Below, in pieces: positions 47,954 to 55,976 of a stretch of 64,000 nt of DNA. Positions within the stretch are counted from its first letter, which is position 1. Each line of letters begins with the position of its first letter. The notes under the pieces are model-generated. The model did not search any database and was not told the origin of the DNA. It was given only the letters and a program-made list of their open reading frames with translations. Position numbers and translations under genes: made by a program. This stretch comes from Oceanococcus sp. GTDB lineage: Bacteria > Pseudomonadota > Gammaproteobacteria > Nevskiales > Oceanococcaceae. Location: positions 1-64,000 of the forward strand of contig JASBUL010000035.1 of NCBI GenBank assembly GCA_030147945.1, given 5' to 3'.

Positions 47954-49003
47954 TCAGCTTGAACGCCCGAGTTTGTCTCGGGCCAGCGCATCCGCAATTT
48001 CGTTGGGGGGGTGTTTTTCGCGCTGCGAGCGCTGGAAAATCTCGGCCAGGCGTGGCCCGATGTCGGCCACCCGAGCATCCACTTCCGCCGCACTCAAGCC
48101 GCCGATGTACTCGGCCGAACAACTGATGATGCCGCCGGCGTTGATGACGTAGTCCGGGGCATACAGAATGCCGCGCTCGAACAGGCGCTGACCGTCGGCA
48201 TCGCGCAGCAGCTGGTTGTTGGCCGCACCGGCGACGATGCGCGCTTGCAGGCGCGGAATGCTGTCGCTGTGCAGCACCCCGCCAAGCGCACAGGGGGCCA
48301 GCACATCAACGTCTTGGTAAAGAATCTCGTCGACCGCAACCGGGGTGGCATCAAAACGCTGGCAAACCTGCGCCACCGCTTCGTCATCAATGTCCGCCAC
48401 CCACAGGCGTGCACCCGCCTCATGCAGCAGCGCGCACAGGTGGCGCCCCACATTGCCCAGGCCCTGCACCGCCACGCGCAAGCCGTCCAGGTCCTGGCGA
48501 CGCAAACTGGCGCTGACCGCAGCCTGAATGCCACAGAACACACCCAGGGCCGTTTTCGGCGAGGGATCACCACCGGCGGCATCACCGTTCTGAGGCAGAC
48601 CGCTGACATACCGGGTATGACGCGCCACGATCTGCATGTCGGCCTCACACACGCCGACATCTTCAGCCGTGACGTACTGTCCGGCGAGTCCGTTGACGGC
48701 ACGCCCGAAAGCCTCGAACAAGGCCTCGCTCTTGTCTCGCCGCGCGTCCCCCAGGATCACCGCCTTGCCGCCGCCCAAAGGCAGATCCGCCATGGCGTTC
48801 TTGTAGCTCATGCCACGCGACAGGCGCAGCACGTCCTGCAGGGCGGCGTCCTCGGAAGCGTAGTTCCACATCCGACAACCGCCCGCGCCCGGCCCCAACG
48901 CGCTGGAATGGACAGCGATGATACCGCGCAAGCCCGAGTCGACATCGCGCACAAAGTGCACAAGCTCATGCTCGTCGTAGGCGGAATGGCTGAACAGCGA
49001 CAT
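47954..49003 (-). CDS. ldh: leucine/branched-chain amino-acid dehydrogenase
   Basis: 349-residue Glu/Leu/Phe/Val dehydrogenase. Substrate and catalytic lysines Lys68 and Lys80 lie in GMSYKNAMADLPLGGGK, the same numbers as in Bacillus leucine dehydrogenase. NAD-binding VAVQGLGNVGRHLC is complete. Oxidatively deaminates leucine, valine or isoleucine to the keto acid used by the following bkd genes. AAGGAG precedes the ATG at 49003. First gene of the five-gene operon. Phenylalanine activity cannot be excluded by sequence. Confidence 0.9.
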   Translation of the reverse strand: MSLFSHSAYDEHELVHFVRDVDSGLRGIIAVHSSALGPGAGGCRMWNYASEDAALQDVLRLSRGMSYKNAMADLPLGGGKAVILGDARRDKSEALFEAFGRAVNGLAGQYVTAEDVGVCEADMQIVARHTRYVSGLPQNGDAAGGDPSPKTALGVFCGIQAAVSASLRRQDLDGLRVAVQGLGNVGRHLCALLHEAGARLWVADIDDEAVAQVCQRFDATPVAVDEILYQDVDVLAPCALGGVLHSDSIPRLQARIVAGAANNQLLRDADGQRLFERGILYAPDYVINAGGIISCSAEYIGGLSAAEVDARVADIGPRLAEIFQRSQREKHPPNEIADALARDKLGRSS

Positions 49004-49016
49004 CCAGTCTCCTTAA

Positions 49017-49030
49017 ATACAGTTATGTAT
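49017..49030. promoter_or_regulatory. inverted repeat ATACA-GTTA-TGTAT ahead of ldh
   Basis: An A/T-rich five-base-arm inverted repeat sits 14-27 bases before the ldh start codon, within 92 bases of gap. It overlaps or follows the likely promoter (minus strand has TAATATAC at about 49029-49036). Candidate operator of the ldh-bkd operon for an Lrp- or GntR-like regulator. It is short and A/T-rich, so chance occurrence is possible. Confidence 0.35.
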
Positions 49031-49095
49031 ATTACAGCACGAAAGCGTACGCTGATCGCTCACGATTGCCAAGAGCACGCGATCCCGGAAGGGGT

Positions 49096-50142
49096 TTAAA
49101 TCCAGCGCTTGCGACGGAAGAAAATCAGCACACCGGCGACCACCGACACCATCACGCCCCAGACGAACAGATAACCGAACTTCCAGCCCAGCTCGGGCAG
49201 GTTGTAGGGGCTGTCGGTGTTGAAGTTCATGCCGTACAGACCGACCAGAAACGACAGCGGCACGAACACCGTGGACATCACGGTCAGCACCTTCATCACA
49301 TCATTCATGCGATGGCTGATCAGGGCCAGATGGGTGTTCAGCAAATCCGCCGCACTTTCGCGCAAAAAGGCCAGCCCTTCGGCGTAGCGGTCGGCATGAT
49401 CCAGACAGTCGCGCCAGAAAACATGCTGGTCGGCAATGCCATCGATCTGGTCGCTGTCGAGCAGCTCACGCACCACCTCCTGCTGGCGCTGCGCCTGGCG
49501 CAGCAGGGCCGACAGCTGGCGTCGCACGCTGTAGATGTCGCGGCTGAGATCGGCATGTGCCTCCTCGACCCGCTCCTCAAGCTCGTAGAGGTGCTCGGTG
49601 ATGCTGCTGATCAGCGGAAACCCCAGATCCACGGTCAGATCCATCAGTGCGTAGAGCAGATAGTCCGCTCCACCGGCGCGAATCACTCCGCGCCCGGCTT
49701 CAAGGCGTCGCCGTACCGGATCAAAGAGATCACCGCGATCATGCAGAGAGATCACCAGATGCGGTCGAATGAACAGGCTGAGCTGCTCGAAGCGGGCGCC
49801 GGCATCCTCGACCGTCGGGATCTGCAAGACCGCGAAGGCATGATCGTCGAACTGCTCGAGCTTGGGCTTCTGTCCCTGATGCTGTACATCCTCCAGCGCC
49901 AGCCGATGCAAACCGTAGGCGGCGCCCAGGGCATCCAGCCCGCGCGTGCCCGGCACACCGAGGATGTCCAGCCACAGGCAATGCTGCTCGGGTATGGCCG
50001 GCAGTTCGGAAAAGTCCTGCAGCTCGCCCTGCTCCAGGGTTTCGCCGTCGTAGCGGGTCCACAATATGCGCACGCGGCTCTGCTGCTCGAACAGCATGCC
50101 GGGACGCTGGCCCGGCTTGATCGCATCAGTCTTGGCCCACAT
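49096..50142 (-). CDS. corA: CorA-type Mg2+/Co2+ transporter
   Basis: 348 residues. Long cytoplasmic N-terminal domain, then a long helix (about 190-290) and two C-terminal membrane helices. The signature GMN lies in LVGLYGMNFN between the helices, and the short basic tail is FFRRKRWI. The family is a homopentameric divalent cation channel in the inner membrane. Its ATG at 50142 lies 17 bases before the end of the MscS gene upstream. Confidence 0.92.
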   Translation of the reverse strand: MWAKTDAIKPGQRPGMLFEQQSRVRILWTRYDGETLEQGELQDFSELPAIPEQHCLWLDILGVPGTRGLDALGAAYGLHRLALEDVQHQGQKPKLEQFDDHAFAVLQIPTVEDAGARFEQLSLFIRPHLVISLHDRGDLFDPVRRRLEAGRGVIRAGGADYLLYALMDLTVDLGFPLISSITEHLYELEERVEEAHADLSRDIYSVRRQLSALLRQAQRQQEVVRELLDSDQIDGIADQHVFWRDCLDHADRYAEGLAFLRESAADLLNTHLALISHRMNDVMKVLTVMSTVFVPLSFLVGLYGMNFNTDSPYNLPELGWKFGYLFVWGVMVSVVAGVLIFFRRKRWI

Positions 50143-51244
50143 CGCTCTTCATCCATACATCGCGTTGGGGGAACGGTATCACCACCCCGTGCTCACGGAA
50201 CACCTTGTCGATGGCAAAGCGCAAGTCACTGCCCACGCGGCCGCGCAGGTTGACGTCGCGGATGTAGGTGCGCAGCTCGAAGTTGAGCGAACTGTCACCG
50301 AAGCTGACGAAATACGCGTGCGTGTCGGGCACTCCCGGCGTGCCCAGCGGCAGGGTTGCCTCATGCACCAGCCCGGTCTTGACCAGCAGCTCACGAACCA
50401 GCTCGGTATCCGAGCCATAAGCCACTCCGACACTGATCACCACCCGGGTAAACGGATCGCGCAAGCGCCAGTTGTAAACCGCCGAGGCGATCAGTTCGGA
50501 ATTCGGCACCACCACGCTGACCCGATCGAGGGTTTCGATTTCGGTGGCACGGATATGAATCTTGCGCACCTCGCCTTCGACGCTACCGACCCGCACATAG
50601 TCACCGCGGCGCACCGGTCGCTCGCTGAGCAGGATCAGTCCGGAGACAAAGTTGTTGACGATGTTCTGCAAGCCGAAACCGATCCCCACCGACAGGGCAC
50701 CGGCCACGATGGCCAGATTGGTCAGATTGAACCCGGCCGCAGACAAGCCGATGAGGATGGCCAGCACGAATCCGACATAGCCCAGCATGGTGGCCACCGA
50801 TTCACTGGTGGCGGTGTCGAACTGGCGCAGTTTGATCAGGCGCCGCTCGATCAGCGCGCGCAACATCCTGGCCAGGGTAATCAGCACCACCGCCAGCATC
50901 ACGCCAAACAGCAGGCGCACCGGCACCACATGGATGCCGGCCACATTGAAGCCGGCCTGGGCAAGGCGCTTGAGCACATCCGAGGCCACCTGCTGCATGC
51001 CCAAGGCGTGCAGGCTGAGCAGGCCTGCGCCGCACCACAGCAGGCACATCAGTGACCAGTGCAGCCACACCAGCTCGCTCATGCGCTGGCCGGGCCGCAG
51101 ATGCAGGGCCGCGGTAATACGCTGGGCCCAGCTGGCCTGCAGACCCGGCAGACGCCGGATCAACACATACGACAGGATATGCAGCAACGCCGCTGCACCG
51201 ACGATGGCAGCAACGGACAACCAGGGAGACATTGCTTCGGGCAT
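50126..51244 (-). CDS. MscS-type mechanosensitive channel
   Basis: 372 residues with four to five membrane helices and a C-terminal cytoplasmic beta/alpha domain. The pore helix block LAIVAGALSVGIGFGLQNIVNNFVSGLILLSERPVRRGDYV matches MscS/MscK (TM3 and beta domain). The C terminus carries VGVAYGSDTELVRELL and FELRTYIRDV. Two in-frame ATGs at 51244 and 51232, neither with a clear ribosome-binding site. Releases solutes under osmotic downshock. Overlaps corA by 17 bases, so both are one unit. Confidence 0.88.
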   Translation of the reverse strand: MPEAMSPWLSVAAIVGAAALLHILSYVLIRRLPGLQASWAQRITAALHLRPGQRMSELVWLHWSLMCLLWCGAGLLSLHALGMQQVASDVLKRLAQAGFNVAGIHVVPVRLLFGVMLAVVLITLARMLRALIERRLIKLRQFDTATSESVATMLGYVGFVLAILIGLSAAGFNLTNLAIVAGALSVGIGFGLQNIVNNFVSGLILLSERPVRRGDYVRVGSVEGEVRKIHIRATEIETLDRVSVVVPNSELIASAVYNWRLRDPFTRVVISVGVAYGSDTELVRELLVKTGLVHEATLPLGTPGVPDTHAYFVSFGDSSLNFELRTYIRDVNLRGRVGSDLRFAIDKVFREHGVVIPFPQRDVWMKSDVGQD

Positions 51245-51309
51245 GCGAATGACGGCGTGATCAGATCGCCGGTATCCTCCGACCAGTTTGAGCACACTGT
51301 CAATCTGGC

Positions 51310-51750
51310 ATGCCGACAAACAGCGCTTTGCATCAGGCCTATCTTGCAACCTGCTACCGGGTGATACCGGATACGGCGTCAGCGCCGTTCGATCTGCGCA
51401 TTGGCCAGCATCACGCCGTGCTGGACGAACACCTGCGCGCCCACGGCTTCGAACAGGCCGCCTTTGTGACCGCCTGTAACCCGTACAGCGTGGCGCTGAG
51501 CGCGGCACACAACCGCCAGCACATGGCGGCGCTGCACGCCGCATTGCGCGCCGAAGGCTGGTCCTTCTGGCCCGGCCTGGGCATTCCCGACCATCCCGGC
51601 TGGTCGGCCGAACCCAGCGTCCTGATTCTTGGCATGGACAGACCCACCGCCTGCGCCTGGGGCCGCCGTTATGCCCAGAACGCGATCGTCCATGTACAGC
51701 GCGACCAAGCCCCCGAACTGATCTGGCTTGAAGCACCCGCCCAGCCCTAG
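51310..51750 (+). CDS. DUF3293 domain protein
   Basis: 146 residues. DUF3293 blocks: FVTACNPYSVALSAAHNRQHM (about 52-72), LRAEGWSFWPGLGIP, SVLILGMDRPTACAWGRRYAQNAIVH. Function unknown; the family is small, cytoplasmic and widespread in Proteobacteria. Divergent from the mscS gene with 65 bases between. Its stop codon lies inside a 24-base perfect palindrome. Confidence 0.85.
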   Translation: MPTNSALHQAYLATCYRVIPDTASAPFDLRIGQHHAVLDEHLRAHGFEQAAFVTACNPYSVALSAAHNRQHMAALHAALRAEGWSFWPGLGIPDHPGWSAEPSVLILGMDRPTACAWGRRYAQNAIVHVQRDQAPELIWLEAPAQP

Positions 51751-51770
51751 GGCCTGTTAACAGGCCCTAG
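51747..51770. repeat. 24-base perfect palindrome overlapping the DUF3293 stop
   Basis: The half CTAGGGCCTGTT is followed directly by its exact reverse complement, centre GTTAAC at 51756-51761. It includes the stop codon of the preceding gene and ends 54 bases before the DUF2804 start. No T-run follows. As RNA it would form a near loop-free hairpin; as DNA it would suit a symmetric binding protein. Confidence 0.8.
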
Positions 51771-51823
51771 TCGAAGGAATCCCGCGACCGCTATCATCAG
51801 CGCAGATTCTCCCAGGCTCAGCC

Positions 51824-52852
51824 ATGTCTTCACCCCGCGCCCTGATCACCCCGGACGGAGCCCCGCGCTTCGGCCATTTTTCTGATGCCCTGCACATCAA
51901 TCTTGGCGATTATCGGCACCGCACCCCGATGGGCCGCCCGGCCGGCCCGCTGGCCCGCTGGATCGGCTACAAACGCTTTCAGTATTTCGGCATCCTCAGC
52001 GATCAGGTGCTGGCCGGCTGCGCCCTGGTTCACCTGCGCCATGCCGCCATGGCGTTTGTCTACGTCTACTCGCCCGAGCACGGCATGCAATTCGAAAAGA
52101 CCTTCCGTCTGCCGCTGGGGCTGGGCTGCCACCTGGCCGATGATCCCTGCAACGGTGTCAGTCGCCTGCGCAGCGGGCGCACCCGTATCGAACTCGGCTA
52201 CAGCGACAACCCGCGGGTCAAGACACTGCGCGTCAAAGTCCCCGGCAAACTGGAGATCGAAGCGCAATTCGACGAAACCGCCGGCCAATTCCAGCCCATG
52301 TCGCTGTGCACGCGCATTGGCCGCAACGGCTGGGTCTATGCGCACAAGGTCGCCGCGCTGCCGGCCCATGGACACATCGAATGCCGTGGCCAGCGCTACG
52401 ATCTGGCCGATGTGCAGGCCTACGCTCACCACGATTTTTCCGCCGGCTACATGCGCCGCGAGACCTTCTGGAACTGGGCCTGCTTCTCCGGCACCTCGAC
52501 CGCGGGCGAAGCGGTGGGCCTGAACGTGTCCTGCGGCGTCAACGAAACCAGCTATTCGGAGAACTGTTACTGGCGGCAGGGTCGGCTGCAGCATCTGGGG
52601 CCTTGCCAGTTCGAATACGACTGGGATGCGCCAAGTGAAAGCGACTGGCGGGTGACCAATCACGACGGCCGTCTGGATATGGTCTTCACCCCGGCCGGGG
52701 CCTACACCGAGCGCTTCAACCTCGGTTTTGCGGCGAGCGATTTCAAGCAGATTTTCGGCCATTTCAGCGGCCGCATCGTGGGCGCCGAGGGCGAGCTGAT
52801 CGAGGTGCTGGCCATGCCCGGTTTCGTCGAAGACCAGTACGCCAAGTGGTAG
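51824..52852 (+). CDS. DUF2804 family protein
   Basis: 342 residues of predicted cytoplasmic beta-rich protein. DUF2804 family blocks: FGILSDQVLAGCALVHLR, EKTFRLPLGLGCHLADDP, HHDFSAGYMRRETFWNWACFSG and GLNVSCGVNETSYSEN. Related to lipocalin-like carotenoid/lipid-handling families by fold prediction, but function unknown. Likely the same transcript as arfB, ten bases downstream. Confidence 0.85.
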   Translation: MSSPRALITPDGAPRFGHFSDALHINLGDYRHRTPMGRPAGPLARWIGYKRFQYFGILSDQVLAGCALVHLRHAAMAFVYVYSPEHGMQFEKTFRLPLGLGCHLADDPCNGVSRLRSGRTRIELGYSDNPRVKTLRVKVPGKLEIEAQFDETAGQFQPMSLCTRIGRNGWVYAHKVAALPAHGHIECRGQRYDLADVQAYAHHDFSAGYMRRETFWNWACFSGTSTAGEAVGLNVSCGVNETSYSENCYWRQGRLQHLGPCQFEYDWDAPSESDWRVTNHDGRLDMVFTPAGAYTERFNLGFAASDFKQIFGHFSGRIVGAEGELIEVLAMPGFVEDQYAKW

Positions 52853-52861
52853 CGTGATGCC

Positions 52862-53281
52862 ATGCTGCACATCAACGAGCATCTGCAAGTTCCACTGAGC
52901 GAGATCGAGCTCAGCCCGATTCGGGCCCAGGGCGCCGGCGGACAGAACGTCAACAAGGTCTCCAGCGCGATACACCTGCGCTTCGATATCGGCGCCTCCT
53001 CCCTGCCCGAGCGCACCCGCGAGCGCCTGTTGCAGCAGTCGGACCAGCGCATCAGCAAAGATGGCGTGCTGATCATCAAAGCGCAGCAGTTCCGTACCCA
53101 GGAACAAAACCGCGAGGATGCCCTGGCACGTCTGGCCGAATGCATCCGGCGCGCCGATTTCAAGCCCAAGGCACGCAAGGCCACACGCCCGACGCGCTCA
53201 TCGCAACGCAAGCGCATGGACAGCAAAACCCAGCGCGGACGGGTCAAACAGCTGCGCGGCCGGATCAGCGAGCGTGACTGA
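52862..53281 (+). CDS. arfB: alternative ribosome-rescue factor B (peptidyl-tRNA hydrolase)
   Basis: 139 residues. Release-factor-like catalytic GGQ at 26-28 (QGAGGQNVNK). The basic Arg/Lys-rich C terminus (about 103-139) is the tail that senses empty mRNA channels on stalled ribosomes. Formerly YaeJ. It lies ten bases after the DUF2804 gene and overlaps the next gene by eight. Confidence 0.93.
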   Translation: MLHINEHLQVPLSEIELSPIRAQGAGGQNVNKVSSAIHLRFDIGASSLPERTRERLLQQSDQRISKDGVLIIKAQQFRTQEQNREDALARLAECIRRADFKPKARKATRPTRSSQRKRMDSKTQRGRVKQLRGRISERD

Positions 53282-54383
53282 TCTAACCCTGCGCGCGGCC
53301 CGGCCCGAGGATCTCGACGCCCTGTGTGCGCTGGAACAACGCTGTTTCTCCAGTGACCGCCTCAGTCGCCGGCGCCTGCGTCACTGGATCACGGCCAGCA
53401 ATCGGGAACTGCTGATCGCCCTGCGCGACGGCGCGGCCTTGGGCTACGGTCTGGTGCTGCTGCATCGTGGCACCCGCCTGGCCCGGCTGTACTCGCTGGC
53501 CGTGGCACCGGAGGCACGCGGTCTGGGCCTGGGCAAACAGCTGCTCACCGCCCTGGAAGCGGCCACCGCGCGGCGCGGCCGCCTGTACATGCGCCTGGAA
53601 GTGGCCGAGGACAATCAGCAGGCCATCGGCCTGTATCAGTCGCTGGGCTATCAGCGCTTTGGGACCTGGAATGATTACTACGAAGATCACCAGAATGCCC
53701 TGCGCATGCAGAAGCGCATCCGCTACGTACCGGAAAATCTGCAGGCCAACCGGGTGCCCTGGTATCAGCAAACCACCCCCTTCACCTGCGGCCCCGCCGC
53801 GGCCATGATGGCCATGGCCAGTCTGCGTCCGACCCAGGAACTCAGTCGTGGCGAAGAGCTGGACCTGTGGCGCGAGGCCACCACCATTTACATGACCGCC
53901 GGCCACGGTGGCTGTCACCCGGTGGGCCTGGCCCTGGCCGCACAGCGGCGCGGTTTCAAGGCCCAGGCGCTGATCAACCGGCAAGGCCCGCTGTTCCTCG
54001 ACGGGGTTCGCAGCAGCGAGAAAAAGGCCCTGATCGAGCTGGTACACGAGCGCTTCATCGCCAGCGCCCAGGACAACGGCGTGACGGTCCGCTACCAGGA
54101 TGTCAGCCAGGACGATCTGGCCCGCTGGGTCGCCCGTGGGGCGATGATTCTGGTCCTAATCAGCACCTGGCGCCTGGATCGCAAGAAAGCGCCACACTGG
54201 GTTGCGATCACCGCGATTGACGAGGAATGCCTGTACATCAACGACCCGGATCCGGGCGATGATCAGACCGCACTGGATTGTCAGTCGATGCCGATCGCAC
54301 GCAGCGATTTCGACCGCATGTCACTGTTCGGCCGTGATCGTTTGCGCACCGCAGTGGTGATCGAAAACGTCCGGGCTGACTAG
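53274..54383 (+). CDS. GNAT acetyltransferase fused to C39-like peptidase
   Basis: 369 residues from GTG 53274. Residues 1-150 are a RimI-like GNAT domain (SLAVAPEARGLGLGKQLL is the acetyl-CoA site; YQSLGYQRFG follows). Residues 160-369 are a papain-like C39 domain with Cys172 in PFTCGPAAAMMA, His308 in PHWVAITAI and Asp324 in YINDPDP. The fusion and the convergent RimK-type gene 27 bases beyond its stop match operons proposed to make or modify peptides (family knowledge: ATP-grasp/GNAT/C39 clusters). The overlap of eight bases with arfB suggests coupling. Confidence 0.87.
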   Translation: MTDLTLRAARPEDLDALCALEQRCFSSDRLSRRRLRHWITASNRELLIALRDGAALGYGLVLLHRGTRLARLYSLAVAPEARGLGLGKQLLTALEAATARRGRLYMRLEVAEDNQQAIGLYQSLGYQRFGTWNDYYEDHQNALRMQKRIRYVPENLQANRVPWYQQTTPFTCGPAAAMMAMASLRPTQELSRGEELDLWREATTIYMTAGHGGCHPVGLALAAQRRGFKAQALINRQGPLFLDGVRSSEKKALIELVHERFIASAQDNGVTVRYQDVSQDDLARWVARGAMILVLISTWRLDRKKAPHWVAITAIDEECLYINDPDPGDDQTALDCQSMPIARSDFDRMSLFGRDRLRTAVVIENVRAD

Positions 54384-54410
54384 GGGCACGCTGAGGAATC
54401 CAGCGCTTTC

Positions 54411-55877
54411 CTAGCGTCCGCGTTTTTCCAGCCGTCGGGCGAATTCGCTCATGATCTGCATGTACAGCTCATCGCCTAAAAACGCATCCTCAACCCCGTG
54501 CTCCAGGCTCGGATTGTCGTTGACTTCAATCACGTAGACCTTGCTGCCCTGCTGCTTCAGATCAATGCCGTAGAGACCATCGCCGATGATCTTGGCGGCC
54601 TTGAGCGCGGCGGCCAGCACCGCCTTGGGCACCTCGTAGGTCGGCAGGGTTTCAAACCCACCACTGCCCACCCGGCCCTCGCCATGCTTGTAGATCTGCC
54701 AGTGGTTCTTGGCCATGAAATAGCGGCAGGCGTACAGCGGCCGGTTGTTGAGCACCCCGATACGCCAGTCGTACTCGGTGAACAGATATTCCTGGGCAAT
54801 CACCAGTGCCGAGGTGTCGAGCATGCCGCGCAGCACGCTGTCGAGCTGGGCTCGGTTTTCCGCCTTCTTGACCCCGACCGAGAACGAGCCGTTGGGAATC
54901 TTGAGCACCAGCGGATAACCGAACTGCTCTTCCAGGGCATCCAGCGCCGCCTCATCAGCCGATGAGACGATGCGCGTGCGCGGCGTGGGCACCCCGTTGT
55001 AGCTGAACGCATCCTGCAGAAACACTTTGTTACAGCAGCGCAGGATCGAGGTCGGATCATCAATCACCACCAGGCCTTCGATCTGAGCCTTGCGGGAAAA
55101 ATGATAGGTGTGGTGCGCAATCTCGGTGGTCTCGCGGATGAACAGCGCATCAAACTCGCCGAGCCGCGCATAGTCCGCCGGCTGGATGAATTCGGGACGG
55201 ATACCAACCTTGCGCGCGGCGCGCTCCAGCCGTTTGAGCGCCGCAGCGTCGCTCGGCGGCAAGGCTTCTTCGGGATTGACCAGGATGGCCATGTCCCAGC
55301 GGCTGGTCTTGCGCTGCCGCGGGCTCCGCCACAAGCTCTGGGTGAACTGCTCCAGCGCGGCGAGAAAGGCACCATGTTCGTCGGCCTCAAGCTCGGCAAA
55401 GGACGACGCCGCGATGCTGCTAATCTGCCATTGCTGCTGCCATTGCAGCACGACCTCCAGCACCGGACAGGCAAAGCGCTCGAACAGCCGCCGCGCCAGG
55501 GCCCCCAGGGCGGGGTTCTCGGTCTGGCCGAAATACACCTTGAAACGCAGTTCGCCCGCCGCTTTCAAAGCCGGCTCCTGGCGTTGCAGATCCTTGAGCA
55601 GATCATTGATCTGCATCAGGTACAGGGCCTCGCTGGCCAAATCATTGAGCGTGTTGACCGCCGGTATGACCTTGTGCCCGCGCGCTTCCGCCAGCAGCGA
55701 ACAGTAATAGCCGCGACTCAAGTAACGGTCGGTGGCGCACAGGTTGATGATGCGGGTCTTTTTCTGGCCCTTGACCGGGTGCTCGGCCAGATAGGTGTCG
55801 AACGAAATCACCCCCTGGCTGGGAAAGTCCGCCGGCCAGTTGTCCAGCTCATCAAGCACCAGAAAAATGTTCGACAT
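54411..55877 (-). CDS. RimK-type ATP-grasp ligase with RLAN-type N-terminal domain
   Basis: 488 residues. The N-terminal part (about 1-170) matches the RimK-like ATP-grasp N-terminal domain (RLAN), including ATDRYLSRGYYCSLLAEARGHK. The ATP-grasp domain (about 280-480) has GYPLVLKIPNGSFSVGVKK and the metal/ATP site IEVNDNPSLEHGVED. Such ligases form amide or peptide bonds (RimK adds Glu to a protein; relatives build peptides). The ATG at 55877 has GAGG upstream. Convergent with the GNAT-C39 gene; the two are probably functional partners. Confidence 0.87.
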   Translation of the reverse strand: MSNIFLVLDELDNWPADFPSQGVISFDTYLAEHPVKGQKKTRIINLCATDRYLSRGYYCSLLAEARGHKVIPAVNTLNDLASEALYLMQINDLLKDLQRQEPALKAAGELRFKVYFGQTENPALGALARRLFERFACPVLEVVLQWQQQWQISSIAASSFAELEADEHGAFLAALEQFTQSLWRSPRQRKTSRWDMAILVNPEEALPPSDAAALKRLERAARKVGIRPEFIQPADYARLGEFDALFIRETTEIAHHTYHFSRKAQIEGLVVIDDPTSILRCCNKVFLQDAFSYNGVPTPRTRIVSSADEAALDALEEQFGYPLVLKIPNGSFSVGVKKAENRAQLDSVLRGMLDTSALVIAQEYLFTEYDWRIGVLNNRPLYACRYFMAKNHWQIYKHGEGRVGSGGFETLPTYEVPKAVLAAALKAAKIIGDGLYGIDLKQQGSKVYVIEVNDNPSLEHGVEDAFLGDELYMQIMSEFARRLEKRGR

Positions 55878-55976
55878 CGCCACCTCGCATTGGTCAGACG
55901 CGCATCACAGCAGGTTGTGCGATGCGCTGCAATGCTTATTTCATGCCTTGGCCTGCATGCCCCACGCGGTGGCCGA

